Below are positions 1 through 9,371 of a DNA stretch of 64,000 nt, in pieces. Position 1 is the first letter of the stretch. Each line of letters starts with the position of its first letter. This DNA is from Haemophilus parainfluenzae (lineage in GTDB: Bacteria; Pseudomonadota; Gammaproteobacteria; Enterobacterales; Pasteurellaceae), in assembly GCF_014931395.1 (NCBI RefSeq), contig NZ_CP063120.1, positions 1,843,501-1,907,500 on the forward strand, given 5' to 3'. The notes below the pieces were generated by a model. The model worked only from the letters and a program-made list of their open reading frames with translations, did not search any database and was not told the DNA's origin. The translations under genes and the position numbers were made by a program.

Positions 1-79
1 GCGGTTTTTCAATGGAAATTTGTTTTCCTAATTCCCTTAAATAATCCAGCTCATCTCTAAAATATTTTTCTAAACTCAT
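1..79 (-). CDS. tssF: TssF (VasA/ImpG) baseplate protein, N-terminal fragment cut by window edge
   Basis: Only the first 26 codons are in the window. The readable N-terminus starts MSLEKYFRDELDYLRELG, the typical opening of TssF, a baseplate subunit of the type VI secretion system. The gene follows tssE after 5 bases and has no strong ribosome binding site of its own, so translational coupling to tssE is likely. The family assignment rests on this short stretch plus its position after tssE. Confidence 0.8.
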   Translation of the reverse strand, partial: MSLEKYFRDELDYLRELGKQISIEKP

Positions 80-84
80 ATAAA

Positions 85-525
85 CTACAAATCAGCCAAA
101 TCTAGATAATAATGTCGATCATTATCTAAGTGCAAATTAAACACTATAGGATGTCCAATATATTCAATAGACAAAATTGCTTTAATTCGAAAACGTAAAC
201 GTAAAGGTTCATCTTCATTAATCATTGGTTGAACATCTACATTTACAATTCTTGGTTCAAAATCAAGAATACATCTTTCTATAATTGATTTTACCCTTAT
301 AGATATATCTACTGTATCAATTGTCGCATCATTTAAATCAGCGATACCCAACTCAGGAGCACTCTGAGATGCTCCTGGATGAGTATTTAATATACATAAA
401 AGATTATATTTAATTGATTGAACTAGCTCTTTCAAAGAGGAGTGTTTATACGAAACTCCATTTCCCTGAATCCGTTCAAATAGACTAGCAGCGCCATCTC
501 TATCCCAGTTTAATAATGCTGCCAT
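85..525 (-). CDS. tssE: TssE, T6SS baseplate gp25-like subunit
   Basis: A 146-residue protein of the GPW/gp25 family, the normal size for TssE, which forms part of the wedge of the type VI secretion baseplate and helps initiate sheath assembly. The central part (around residues 56-110) has the family pattern of a helix followed by an ILDFEPRIVNV segment and two beta strands. It starts 8 bases after the tssC stop; the Shine-Dalgarno AAGGAG overlaps the last codons of tssC. Order tssB-tssC-tssE-tssF is the common one and supports a single operon running out of the window. Confidence 0.9.
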   Translation of the reverse strand: MAALLNWDRDGAASLFERIQGNGVSYKHSSLKELVQSIKYNLLCILNTHPGASQSAPELGIADLNDATIDTVDISIRVKSIIERCILDFEPRIVNVDVQPMINEDEPLRLRFRIKAILSIEYIGHPIVFNLHLDNDRHYYLDLADL

Positions 526-533
526 ATTTTAAT

Positions 534-2015
534 TTACTCCTTGTCTAAACGACCGACAAGTGATAATTCAAAATTAGAACCCATATATTTAAAATGAGGT
601 CTAACTTTAATTGAAGATAAGAACCAACCTGGATCACCTTCTACATCAGAAACAGTAATCGAAGCACTACGGAAAGGTCTACGACTACGAACATCTGCAG
701 GAGGATTTTCTTGATCAGCTACATACTGTTTCAACCAGGTGTTTAATTCTTTCTCTAAATCACCACGCTCTTTCCAAGAACCAATTTGTTCTCTTTGTAA
801 AGTCTTTATATAATGTGCAATTCGAGTAATCATAAACGTGTAAGGTAACTGAGTACCTAATTTATAATTAGTTTCAGCAATTTTGCCCTCTTTCGTATTA
901 GGAAATACTTTAGGTTTTTGAACTGAATTAGCGGAAAAGAATGCAGCATTATCACTACCTTTTCTCATTGTTAAAGCAATAAATCCTTCTTCAGCCAACT
1001 CAAATTCTCGACGGTCAGTAATTAGCACCTCTGTAGGAATTTTTGCGACTGTTTGTCCCATAGATTCATATAAATGCACAGGTAAATCATATACAGCCCC
1101 ACCACTTTGAGGTCCAATAATATTAGCGCACCAACGATATTTAGCAAAACTATCTGTTAAACAAGAAGCGAGTAAAAATGCACTATTCCCCCATAAGTAA
1201 TGCGAGTGCTTTTCGCTTACATTTTCTTCATAACCAAAACTCTTAACTGGGTTATCCATAACAGAATATGGTAATCGAACCAAGAAACGTGAAGCAGTTA
1301 AACCTAAACAACGAGAATCTTCTGATTCACGTAAAGCTCTCCATTTTGTGTAAACAGGGCTTTCAAATACTGATTTAAGGTCTTTAATTGCTGGTAGTTC
1401 AGTATAATCAGATATTCCAAAGAATTGTGGAGCAACAGAGGAGAGGAAAGGCGCATGAGACATTGCTCCAACAGCACTAACATACTGAAGTAATTTCATG
1501 TCTGGCGCTCTAGATGTGAATTCATAATTACCAATCACGGCCCCTATTGGCTCACCACCAAATTGACCATATCCTGATGAATAAACATGCTTATAGAAAC
1601 CAGATTGAACAATTTCAGGTGCAAACTCAAAATCATCAAGTAATTCATCTTTAGTTGCATGCAAAATATTAATTTTAATGTTTTCACGGAAATCTGTTTT
1701 ATCTACAAGTAATTTCAACGATCTCCAAGAGGATTCTAATTGTTGAAATTCACTATTATGTAAAATCTCATCTACTTGAATACTTAATTTTCTATCAATC
1801 TCAGCAATCATTCTATCAATTAATAGTTTATTAATTGGTTCTTCTTGACTATCTGTTGATAATATATTTGAGATAAATGCAGCAACACCTTGCTTTGCTA
1901 CATCATACCCTTCACTATCGGAGGCTATACGCGTATGAGACATAATTTCATCTAACAAAGATGATTGCTCTTGAGAAGATGATTCTGTAATTACTTGTTC
2001 TACTGTTTTTGTCAT
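534..2015 (-). CDS. tssC: TssC, T6SS contractile sheath large subunit
   Basis: A 493-residue TssC/VipB homologue, full family length. It polymerises with TssB into the cytoplasmic sheath whose contraction drives the Hcp tube outwards. Visible family signatures are the FQQLESSWRSLKLLVD segment near residues 90-105 and the C-terminal region ending in SLVGRLDKE. The ATG is preceded by AAGGAA at good spacing. It lies 34 bases after tssB and 8 before tssE, so all are probably one transcript. No frameshift is seen. Confidence 0.95.
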   Translation of the reverse strand: MTKTVEQVITESSSQEQSSLLDEIMSHTRIASDSEGYDVAKQGVAAFISNILSTDSQEEPINKLLIDRMIAEIDRKLSIQVDEILHNSEFQQLESSWRSLKLLVDKTDFRENIKINILHATKDELLDDFEFAPEIVQSGFYKHVYSSGYGQFGGEPIGAVIGNYEFTSRAPDMKLLQYVSAVGAMSHAPFLSSVAPQFFGISDYTELPAIKDLKSVFESPVYTKWRALRESEDSRCLGLTASRFLVRLPYSVMDNPVKSFGYEENVSEKHSHYLWGNSAFLLASCLTDSFAKYRWCANIIGPQSGGAVYDLPVHLYESMGQTVAKIPTEVLITDRREFELAEEGFIALTMRKGSDNAAFFSANSVQKPKVFPNTKEGKIAETNYKLGTQLPYTFMITRIAHYIKTLQREQIGSWKERGDLEKELNTWLKQYVADQENPPADVRSRRPFRSASITVSDVEGDPGWFLSSIKVRPHFKYMGSNFELSLVGRLDKE

Positions 2016-2049
2016 GATTTATTCCTTTTTTCTCTAGTAAGTATATCTA

Positions 2050-2550
2050 TTATTTTTTAGGACTTACTAAATTAAGCTCTTCTAATAGCTTCTCTCTTGA
2101 TTCATCATTTTCTAATAATTCAGTCAATCGTGCTCGGAATGCTGGAACATTACCAAGAGGGCCTTTAACCGCCGTTAGTGCCTCTCTAAGCTCTAAAAGT
2201 TTTTTTAATTCCGGAACTTTATTAACAATACTATCGGGAGAAAAATCATTAAGAGAACCAAACGATAAATCAACATTTAATTCATCATTATCTTTACCTG
2301 ACAATTTATTTGGAACATTAATATTTAACTTAATATCCATTTCGCCCATAACTGAGGAGAAATTATTTTTATTAATAGAGACCATTGAACGCTCTTCTAT
2401 TGAAGAATCATCAGCTCTTCCTTTCATATCACCAACAACAAGCAAATTTAATGGAAGTTCAACCTCTGCGGTCTGTCCTTCTGTTGCAGGAACATATTTA
2501 ATATTAATTCGCTCTTTAGGTGCAACTGAGCCATCTTTAGTCTTAGACAT
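2050..2550 (-). CDS. tssB: TssB, T6SS contractile sheath small subunit
   Basis: A 166-residue TssB/VipA homologue, the first gene of the leftward T6SS operon. The N-terminus MSKTKDGSVAPKERINIKY and the following ELPLNLLVVGDMKGR match the family. The frame stays open 13 codons further upstream, but I chose the ATG at 2550 because it has a good AAGGTAGG ribosome binding site and gives the normal N-terminus. TssB binds TssC to form the sheath. It is divergent from hcp across about 230 AT-rich bases that should hold both promoters. Confidence 0.93.
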   Translation of the reverse strand: MSKTKDGSVAPKERINIKYVPATEGQTAEVELPLNLLVVGDMKGRADDSSIEERSMVSINKNNFSSVMGEMDIKLNINVPNKLSGKDNDELNVDLSFGSLNDFSPDSIVNKVPELKKLLELREALTAVKGPLGNVPAFRARLTELLENDESREKLLEELNLVSPKK

Positions 2551-2777
2551 AATTAAACCTACCTTAAAATTTCTAGTAAAGACAAACATATTGTCTATCT
2601 TAAGTTAACATAAATTTCTTTATCTTAAAATAAAAAAATTATTGTTTTTTCTGCCAAATTACTAGATACTTGTAGAAGGAGATTTGATTGAATCTAGAAT
2701 TACTTGGATTCTTAGGAAGATGTCAATTAGATCTTCTTAACGAAAAATTATCACAGAAGAAACAACAGAGGACTATT

Positions 2778-3296
2778 ATGCCAACTCCATGTTATGTATC
2801 TATTACAGGTAAAACTCAAGGCAATATTACAGCTGGCGCATTTACTGCTGATTCAGTCGGTAATATTTATGTTCAAGGTCATGAAGATCAAATGTTAGTT
2901 CAGGAAGTTAAGCATATTGTTAAAGTTCCTACCGATCCTCAATCAGGCCAACCATCCGGTCAACGTGCTCACCAACCACTAAAATTAACTGTTGCCCTCA
3001 ATAAAGCTGTTCCATTACTTTATAATGCGCTAGCATCTGGTGAAATGCTTCCTAAAGTTGAGTTAAAATGGTACCGTACTTCTGTTGAAGGTAAACAAGA
3101 ACATTACTTTACAACAACATTAGAAGATGCAACTATTGTGTCTATTGACTTAGTGATGCCACATTGCCAGGACCCAGATAAAAGAGAATTCACTCAGTTA
3201 TTAGAGCTTTCTCTTGCTTATCGTAAAATTAATTGGGAACACGGCATTGCGGGCACATCAGGTTCTGATGACTGGAGATCTCCAATCGAAGCATAG
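2778..3296 (+). CDS. hcp: Hcp, T6SS tube protein
   Basis: A 172-residue Hcp-family protein (MPTPCYVSITGKTQGNITAG) whose hexameric rings stack into the T6SS inner tube; Hcp is also the secreted marker of an active system. Family features include the N-terminal ISGKTQG-like strand, the central FTTTLEDATIVSI region and the C-terminal KINWEH segment. The ATG has GAGG 7 bases upstream. The frame extends 30 codons upstream to a TTG at 2688 that also has a strong AAGGAG; the normal family N-terminus favours the ATG. A terminator follows at 3346. Confidence 0.93.
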   Translation: MPTPCYVSITGKTQGNITAGAFTADSVGNIYVQGHEDQMLVQEVKHIVKVPTDPQSGQPSGQRAHQPLKLTVALNKAVPLLYNALASGEMLPKVELKWYRTSVEGKQEHYFTTTLEDATIVSIDLVMPHCQDPDKREFTQLLELSLAYRKINWEHGIAGTSGSDDWRSPIEA

Positions 3297-3345
3297 TTAT
3301 CGTTATATTTCCAATAAAGAATATTAGCTAACTATAGTAAAAAAG

Positions 3346-3384
3346 AAGAGTTGATTTTATTGATAGTAAAATCAACTCTTTTTT
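3346..3384 (+). terminator. Rho-independent terminator after hcp
   Basis: A perfect 14-base inverted repeat (arms 3346-3359 and 3367-3380, 7-base loop) runs into a T tract. The remaining AT-rich sequence up to 3586 shows no gene or other structure that I can support. Confidence 0.9.
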
Positions 3385-3586
3385 CTAACCATTAATATCT
3401 ATTAATATTAAATCTTCCTTAAATAAGAGAAAATTTATCTTAATATTTAATCATGAAAATTAACAATTATTTGATTTTATTAATTTTTAATTAGTAAAAT
3501 TACTAAAATTTCTATACTTTTACTATATTAAGTATAATTACGGCTACTTATCCATCTTAAACGCCATAAAAATACATAGAGCAGCA

Positions 3587-5623
3587 TTATTCTGATACCA
3601 TAAACTGCTCTCTTAATTGATGAAGCTGATCGCGTACTGCGGCCGCTTTTTCAAATTCGAGATCTTGAGCAAATTTATACATTTGTTGTTCCAATTTCTT
3701 AATTTGTTGTTGGAATTCTTTAGCTGATTTAGGCGCATTATAAAGTGCGGTCGGTTCAGCCGCCGTTTTTCCACGTTGTTTCGATTTGGCTTTTTGATTT
3801 GCACCTTGACCAATATCTAATAACTCACCCACTTTCTTATTCAATGCCTGTGGAACAATGCCCTTTTCTTCATTGTATTTCATTTGTTTTGCACGGCGGC
3901 GATTCGTTTCGGTAATGGCTTTTTCCATAGATTTAGTGATGCTATCAGCATACAAAATCGCTTTACCATTCAAGTTTCTAGCTGCACGACCGATGGTTTG
4001 AATTAAGGAACGCTCAGAACGCAAGAAACCTTCTTTATCGGCATCTAAAATCGCCACAAGAGAAACTTCTGGAATATCCAAGCCCTCACGTAACAAGTTG
4101 ATACCAACCAATACATCAAATTCACCTAAACGTAAATCACGAATAATCTCTACACGCTCAACCGTATCAATATCTGAATGCAGATAACGTACACGAATGC
4201 CGTGTTCGTCTAAATAATCCGTTAAATCTTCTGCCATTTTCTTCGTTAGCGTCGTCACTAAAACACGCTCATTTTTATCCGCTCTTTGACGCGCTTCGGA
4301 GAGCAAATCATCCACTTGAATGGACACTGGACGAATTTCAATTTGCGGATCAAGTAAGCCTGTTGGACGCACAACCTGATCAACTATTTCACTGCCTGAT
4401 TTTTCTAACTCATAAGGGCCAGGTGTTGCAGAAACGTAAATCGTCTGCGGCGCTAAACGTTCAAACTCTTCAAAGCGTAATGGACGATTATCCAATGCAG
4501 AAGGCAAACGGAAACCATATTCTACCAAAGTTTCTTTACGTGAGCGGTCTCCACGATACATACCACCAATTTGCGGCACAGTCACGTGTGATTCATCAAT
4601 AATCAAAATCGCATCAGACGGCATATAATCAAATAATGTCGGAGGCGGTTCGCCCTCATTTCGGCCTGAAAGATATCGTGAATAGTTTTCGATTCCCGAG
4701 CAATAGCCGAGCTCATTCATCATCTCAATGTCAAATTGCGTGCGTTGGGTAATACGCTGCTCTTCCAGTAATTTATGTTCCTTGATGAAATATTCACGGC
4801 GTTGTACAAGTTCCGCTTTGATTTTTTCAATAGCATCTAAAATACGCTCTCTTGGCGTCACATAGTGGGTTTTCGGATACACCGTAAAACGCGGAACAGC
4901 GCCAAAACTTGTTCCAGTTAAAGGATCAAATAAGCTTAGGCGTTCAATTTCATCATCAAATAATTCAATTCGTACCGCTCGATCGTCAGATTCAGCAGGG
5001 AAAATATCAATCACTTCACCGCGCACACGGAATGTACCACGCTGAAAGGCTTGATCGTTTCTTGTATATTGTAATTCTGCTAACTTCGCTAAAATCTGAC
5101 GCTGATCGATAATGGCACCTTGCTGTAAATGCAACATCATCTGCAGATAGCTATCTGGGTCGCCCAAACCATAAATCGCTGATACAGACGCTACTACAAT
5201 AGTATCTCGACGTTCTAAGAACGATTTCGTGGCAGAAAGACGCATCTGTTCAATTTGATCATTAATTGAAGCATCTTTCTCAATAAACGTATCACTACTC
5301 GGCACATAAGCTTCTGGCTGATAGTAATCATAGTATGAGACGAAATATTCCACCGCATTTTCTGGAAAAAACGCTTTCATTTCTGCATAAAGCTGAGCGG
5401 CAAGCGTTTTATTTGGGGCAAGCAACATTGCTGGACGGTTTAACGTTGCTATAACATTCGCAATAGTAAAGGTTTTACCCGATCCCGTTACCCCGAGAAG
5501 GGTTTGATGCGCCAAACCATCCTCTAAATTTTCGATTAATTTTTCGATTGCTTGGGGTTGATCACCGGAAGGTTTAAAATCGGAATGAAGGATAAAAGGC
5601 TTAGTATTAATTTTCTCTGCCAT
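3587..5623 (-). CDS. uvrB: UvrB, excinuclease ABC subunit B
   Basis: A 678-residue UvrB of normal length, the damage-verifying helicase-like subunit of nucleotide excision repair. Walker A GVTGSGKT lies at residues 44-51; the [13 protein letters not shown] beta-hairpin follows near residues 92-105; the DEAD-like IIDESHV, the IGRAARN motif VI and a C-terminal UVR domain that contacts UvrC ([22 protein letters not shown]) are all present. I chose the ATG at 5623; the frame extends four codons to a TTG that is part of an uptake sequence and has no clear ribosome site. It is transcribed alone. Confidence 0.97.
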   Translation of the reverse strand: MAEKINTKPFILHSDFKPSGDQPQAIEKLIENLEDGLAHQTLLGVTGSGKTFTIANVIATLNRPAMLLAPNKTLAAQLYAEMKAFFPENAVEYFVSYYDYYQPEAYVPSSDTFIEKDASINDQIEQMRLSATKSFLERRDTIVVASVSAIYGLGDPDSYLQMMLHLQQGAIIDQRQILAKLAELQYTRNDQAFQRGTFRVRGEVIDIFPAESDDRAVRIELFDDEIERLSLFDPLTGTSFGAVPRFTVYPKTHYVTPRERILDAIEKIKAELVQRREYFIKEHKLLEEQRITQRTQFDIEMMNELGYCSGIENYSRYLSGRNEGEPPPTLFDYMPSDAILIIDESHVTVPQIGGMYRGDRSRKETLVEYGFRLPSALDNRPLRFEEFERLAPQTIYVSATPGPYELEKSGSEIVDQVVRPTGLLDPQIEIRPVSIQVDDLLSEARQRADKNERVLVTTLTKKMAEDLTDYLDEHGIRVRYLHSDIDTVERVEIIRDLRLGEFDVLVGINLLREGLDIPEVSLVAILDADKEGFLRSERSLIQTIGRAARNLNGKAILYADSITKSMEKAITETNRRRAKQMKYNEEKGIVPQALNKKVGELLDIGQGANQKAKSKQRGKTAAEPTALYNAPKSAKEFQQQIKKLEQQMYKFAQDLEFEKAAAVRDQLHQLREQFMVSE

Positions 5624-5886
5624 AAGTGCGGTCAATTTTTTTACTGTTTTAGAAGTGTGATTATTTTAACACATTTATTACTCCAAATTGAGCGATAAAA
5701 ATCCAAGTTTTACACATACTTAGGCGTGTCAAGTCATAAACACTTCAAAATTGAAAAATATTTTATTTTTTTTGCTGGACTTTATATAACATATTGATAT
5801 TTAAACAAATATAAACGAATGGCTAATAGATGAACAATTTGAGACAAAGCCAGTCTGCACCAGTGGTTGACCATTTTAAACAAAAA

Positions 5887-5921
5887 CAATCCACAAAGTT
5901 ATCCACAGGCTTTGTGGATAG
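5887..5921. promoter_or_regulatory. DnaA-box hairpin
   Basis: TTATCCACA at 5899-5907 is an exact consensus DnaA box. It sits in the loop of a perfect 10-base inverted repeat (5889-5898 and 5910-5919) whose arms themselves carry box-like ATCCACA and TGTGGAT; the right one, TGTGGATAG at 5913-5921, is one base off consensus on the opposite strand. An AT-rich stretch (5931-5958) follows. The gene context is not that of a gammaproteobacterial origin (no mnmG or dnaA nearby), so a DnaA-binding regulatory or titration site is the more likely reading. The rest of 5624-5886 shows nothing I can support. Confidence 0.55.
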
Positions 5922-5963
5922 CAAAAACGGTAAATTTTTTTATGATTTTTTTCATTTTGAGTA

Positions 5964-5992
5964 TTGACAAGCGACAGGTCGCTCATTAAAAT
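5964..5992 (+). promoter_or_regulatory. Sigma-70 promoter of tRNA-Asn
   Basis: TTGACA (5964-5969) and TAAAAT (5987-5992) are separated by exactly 17 bases, followed by a GC-rich discriminator GCGCGCC as in stable-RNA promoters under stringent control. The tRNA begins about 30 bases downstream. Confidence 0.85.
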
Positions 5993-6023
5993 GCGCGCCT
6001 ATTCTTTGTGATACCAAATTTAT

Positions 6024-6099
6024 TCCTCCTTAGTTCAGTCGGTAGAACGGTGGACTGTTAATCCATATGTCGCAGGTTCGAGTCCCGCAGGAGGAGCCA
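6024..6099 (+). tRNA. tRNA-Asn (GTT)
   Basis: A 76-base tRNA with CCA encoded. The acceptor stem TCCTCCT pairs with AGGAGGA (6089-6095), the T arm contains GGTTCGAGTCC, and the anticodon GTT is at 6057-6059, decoding AAC/AAU as asparagine. It stands alone between uvrB and a hypothetical gene, with its own promoter and a terminator about 70 bases downstream. Confidence 0.97.
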
Positions 6100-6168
6100 A
6101 TTTTCTCTTTTGGTTTAGCTTTCGTTTGTCTCCTTTTACGAATCCTAAATTTGTAGCCAAAAGAATTT

Positions 6169-6197
6169 AAGCCCATCGTGTTGATGGGCTTTATTTT
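6169..6197 (+). terminator. Terminator after tRNA-Asn
   Basis: AAGCCCATC (6169-6177) pairs with GATGGGCTT (6183-6191) around a 5-base loop and is followed by a T-rich tail. It can also end the convergent gene at 6232, whose far side is A-rich. Confidence 0.85.
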
Positions 6198-6231
6198 TAT
6201 CTAATCTATACTGATTGAATAGATTATCAGG

Positions 6232-7005
6232 CTAATTTAATGATGAACGATCATCCATTAAGTTATCGCATTCCCAGCCAATATAGTCGCCTGAAAACTC
6301 CATAGCTAATTTTTCAAAGCGCTCTACCCACTCAAAGATCTCATTACTGTCTAATGAAAGCTCTTGCTCCAATTTCACCATGAAATAAGGCGGTTCATCT
6401 TCTTCCGTCTGGATGGCTTGGCTTGAATATTTCAACGTACTAAAAGACACTTTTCCAAGCGTTAGTTCATCCATAAAGGGAAACATTTTTTCTTCTTCAT
6501 CAAAATGGAAAGTATGCTCAATCAAATAAGTATCACTTAAATTACGCCCTTTGCTGTTCAGCATGCTCAAAATCTCTTCCGTCGCATTTAATTTCATTTC
6601 TAATGGAGAAGCCAATAAGAAATCGAAATAGGTATCCCAATTGGGATCATCCTGCACATTGATTTCTGAGACAAAATCGAGTTGTTGAAGGGTTTCTTTA
6701 AGCAAAGCATCATGTTCACAATAAAAATGCATTTTTGCCTGATGGTTGCAAATAAAGTGCCCAGCAAAGAAAACATTTGGAAGTGCGGTCAATTGTGCAA
6801 GGATTTTAAAAAGACGATTAATCAATTTTTCATATTCGTCTTCATTCGGTAAACCATCCTCATCTCCCTGATAAGGTACGGTAAATTGCACAACCTTACT
6901 GAGATGTTTACCATGATAAACATCTAAATCTTCAATATTTGCGGTAAACACGGCAGGCATACCATTCACTTGTGAACGGTAATTCTGCCAATTTGCCATA
7001 TCCAT
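6232..7005 (-). CDS. DUF695/RraB-like protein (TIGR01619-type)
   Basis: A 257-residue acidic soluble protein. I recognise the Pasteurellaceae conserved protein next to xthA, with an N-terminal DUF695-like half (residues 1 to about 120) and a C-terminal half resembling RraB, the protein inhibitor of RNase E (ending GDYIGWECD, compare the RraB signature D-GWGC). From that similarity a role in RNA turnover is possible but unproven. The ATG at 7005 has AGGAAAG upstream. It starts 9 bases after the xthA stop, so the two are probably cotranscribed. It contains one uptake sequence at 6781. Confidence 0.7.
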   Translation of the reverse strand: MDMANWQNYRSQVNGMPAVFTANIEDLDVYHGKHLSKVVQFTVPYQGDEDGLPNEDEYEKLINRLFKILAQLTALPNVFFAGHFICNHQAKMHFYCEHDALLKETLQQLDFVSEINVQDDPNWDTYFDFLLASPLEMKLNATEEILSMLNSKGRNLSDTYLIEHTFHFDEEEKMFPFMDELTLGKVSFSTLKYSSQAIQTEEDEPPYFMVKLEQELSLDSNEIFEWVERFEKLAMEFSGDYIGWECDNLMDDRSSLN

Positions 7006-7014
7006 GCTGCTTTC

Positions 7015-7818
7015 CTATTTAAACTCTGCCCAGATTGGTGCGTGATCTGACGGTTTTTCCATCGCACGAATATCCAATGCAATGCCGACGTCCACGCAAC
7101 GCTCTGCTAATTGATGATTCACTAAAATATGATCGATACGTAATCCACGGTTATCATCGAAACCTTTTGAGCGATAATCAAACCACGAGAACTTGTCATT
7201 GACTGTTGGATTTAATTTGCGGAACGTATCTTCCAATCCATAATCGTATAAGCGTTGATACCATTCACGCTCTTCGGGTAAGAATGAACATTTACCAGTA
7301 CGCAACCAACGTTTGCGATTTTCATCGCCGATACCAATATCCAAATCACTTGGACTGATATTCATATCGCCCATAATTAAAACCGGATTGGCTTTATCGT
7401 GATCTTGTTCTAAATAACGTTGAAGATCCGCATAAAATTTTTCTTTTGCCGGAAACTTCGTTTCATGAGCACGGCTTTCCCCTTGTGGGAAATAGCCATT
7501 AATTACCGTTAACAAACCAAACGGGGTTTCTAAATCTGCCATAATAATGCGTTTTTGCGCATCTTCATTATCGGTTGGAAAACCACGACGTACCGCTTTT
7601 GGTTCTTGTTTAGTTAATAGGGCTACACCATAGTGGCCTTTTTGCCCGTGATGAAAAACGTGATAACCCAGATTTTCAGTAATCGCATAAGGAAAGTCCT
7701 CATCCGCCACTTTGATTTCTTGTAAACCAATCACATCCGGTTGGTATTTTTCAATAATTGCTTCAAGTTGATGAGGACGGGCACGTAACCCATTAATATT
7801 AAAAGAGATAAATTTCAT
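7015..7818 (-). CDS. xthA: Exodeoxyribonuclease III
   Basis: A 267-residue ExoIII, the main AP endonuclease and 3'-repair exonuclease of base excision repair. The catalytic set is intact: metal-binding E34 in LQEIK, D151 and N153 in [10 protein letters not shown]229 in LRIDH, and H259 in SDHAP; numbering matches the E. coli enzyme. It is the first gene of a two-gene unit with the RraB-like protein. The start is the ATG at 7818 giving the typical [14 protein letters not shown]. Confidence 0.97.
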   Translation of the reverse strand: MKFISFNINGLRARPHQLEAIIEKYQPDVIGLQEIKVADEDFPYAITENLGYHVFHHGQKGHYGVALLTKQEPKAVRRGFPTDNEDAQKRIIMADLETPFGLLTVINGYFPQGESRAHETKFPAKEKFYADLQRYLEQDHDKANPVLIMGDMNISPSDLDIGIGDENRKRWLRTGKCSFLPEEREWYQRLYDYGLEDTFRKLNPTVNDKFSWFDYRSKGFDDNRGLRIDHILVNHQLAERCVDVGIALDIRAMEKPSDHAPIWAEFK

Positions 7819-8050
7819 TTTTGTTCCTAATGTGAAAAATTGGATCTATTATACAAAATAATTGAAATCTTAACCGCACTTTTCCTCTGTAATGGAAGAA
7901 GTTACGCCTATTAATGTGATTACGCTTCAGTTGCAATCAAATGAATTTTACCCTTCGTTCTCATTAAAATTTTTCCTAAAAACGCACTTTATAAATAAAA
8001 CTAACTTGCTTATACTGGCGGCGCTTTTATTACTTTACTCGGATCATTTT

Positions 8051-9361
8051 ATGAATATTTATACTTACTTGTGTTTTCTCACCACAATAGCCATTCTTAT
8101 CAGTTTTATCACGCGTAAACTGAACGATAATATCCAATATACCATTGCCATCACTGCCACCTCCATGGCAGGCTCACTTTTCCTAGTGTTATTGGGATAT
8201 TTCGGCTGGTTTAATTTGGATGACATTGCAACACGCGTCATCGAACGCATTGATTTTAAAGATTTCTTATTGAACGGGATTTTAGGCTTTTTGCTCTTTG
8301 CCGGCGCCTTGGGCATTAAACTTCCAGTCTTAAACAATCAAAAATGGGAAATTACCACTTTCGCTCTGTTCTCAACGCTTGCCTCCACCTTTTTTATTGG
8401 TTTTCTACTTTATGGCGTAGCTTTACTTTTCGGTTGGCATATTGATTTAATTTACTGCATCTTATTTGGTGCACTCATATCGCCTGATGACCCGATTGCC
8501 GTACTTGCCATTATCAAAAACTTAAAAGCACCAAAACGCTTATCTATGCAAGTGGAAGGCGAATCACTTTTTAATGATGGAATTGGCTTGGTAATTTTTA
8601 CTACGGTTTTTGCTGTCGCATTTGGCGGGCATGAACCGACAGCAAGCGGTATTCTCCATTTATTTTTTAAAGAAGCTTTAGGTGGGATTGCATTTGGATT
8701 GGTTTTAGGTCTCTTCGCCCATTATCTGATTTCAGCCACCGATGATGGTTCGTTAGAAATTCTTTTGACCTTAATCGTACCTACTGCGGGCTTTATGCTT
8801 GCTAATCTCTTACATGTCTCAGGTGCATTAGCAATGGTTGTCGCGGGGATTTTAATTGGTAACTGGACAAGATACACAGGCTTTTCTCAACAAAGCCAAC
8901 GCTATTTAGATCACTTTTGGGAAATGATCGATCACTTCCTTAACTCCTTACTCTTCATCTTGATCGGTTTAGCGATTTTATTGATTCATGTGTCTTGGCA
9001 AGGGTTAATCTTAATTTTCCTTGCTATTCCAGTGTGCTTAATCTGTCGCTATGCAAGTGTTTGGCTACCATTCCAAGTCATGAAACGCTACCGTAAATAC
9101 AACCCTTACACCATGAAAGTTCTCACTTGGGGCGCATTACGAGGCGGATTAGCGCTCGCTATGGCGCTTTCTATTCCAAGTGGTCAATTTTATATTGAAG
9201 GATTAGAAATGGATGTTCGCGATCTTATTTTAGGTATGACGTATGCGGTAGTGGCCTTCTCAATTCTCGTTCAAGGCATGACAATTGAAACCTTAATTCG
9301 TAAATCAAAAGAAGCAACCATGCGTGAACGTGGCTATACAGGTATCGGATTAGCGAAATAA
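8051..9361 (+). CDS. CPA1/NhaP-type Na+/H+ antiporter
   Basis: A 436-residue membrane protein with about 12 hydrophobic segments. The motif GALISPDDPIAVLAI (the ion-binding region of the CPA1 family) and EGESLFNDGIGLVIF, followed by late GALRGGLALAMALSIP, are diagnostic of NhaP/YjcE-like exchangers that expel Na+ (or K+) for protons. I start at the ATG at 8051 because MNIYTYLCFL begins the first membrane helix; the frame is open to 7892, which would add a 53-residue extension with an uptake sequence just before it and no clear ribosome site. No ribosome site is strong at either start. Confidence 0.88.
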   Translation: MNIYTYLCFLTTIAILISFITRKLNDNIQYTIAITATSMAGSLFLVLLGYFGWFNLDDIATRVIERIDFKDFLLNGILGFLLFAGALGIKLPVLNNQKWEITTFALFSTLASTFFIGFLLYGVALLFGWHIDLIYCILFGALISPDDPIAVLAIIKNLKAPKRLSMQVEGESLFNDGIGLVIFTTVFAVAFGGHEPTASGILHLFFKEALGGIAFGLVLGLFAHYLISATDDGSLEILLTLIVPTAGFMLANLLHVSGALAMVVAGILIGNWTRYTGFSQQSQRYLDHFWEMIDHFLNSLLFILIGLAILLIHVSWQGLILIFLAIPVCLICRYASVWLPFQVMKRYRKYNPYTMKVLTWGALRGGLALAMALSIPSGQFYIEGLEMDVRDLILGMTYAVVAFSILVQGMTIETLIRKSKEATMRERGYTGIGLAK

Positions 9362-9371
9362 TCAATCACGT

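Noticed and set aside
5636-5660. LexA box upstream of uvrB
   Set aside because: Only one half (ACAGTA) is present; the second half does not match.
5881-5960. Possible chromosomal origin at the DnaA-box hairpin
   Set aside because: Only three box-like sites, no array of AT-rich 13-mers, and none of the genes that flank origins in this group.
7892-8050. 53-residue N-terminal extension of the Na+/H+ antiporter
   Set aside because: No ribosome site at the upstream ATG, and family members begin at the first membrane helix.
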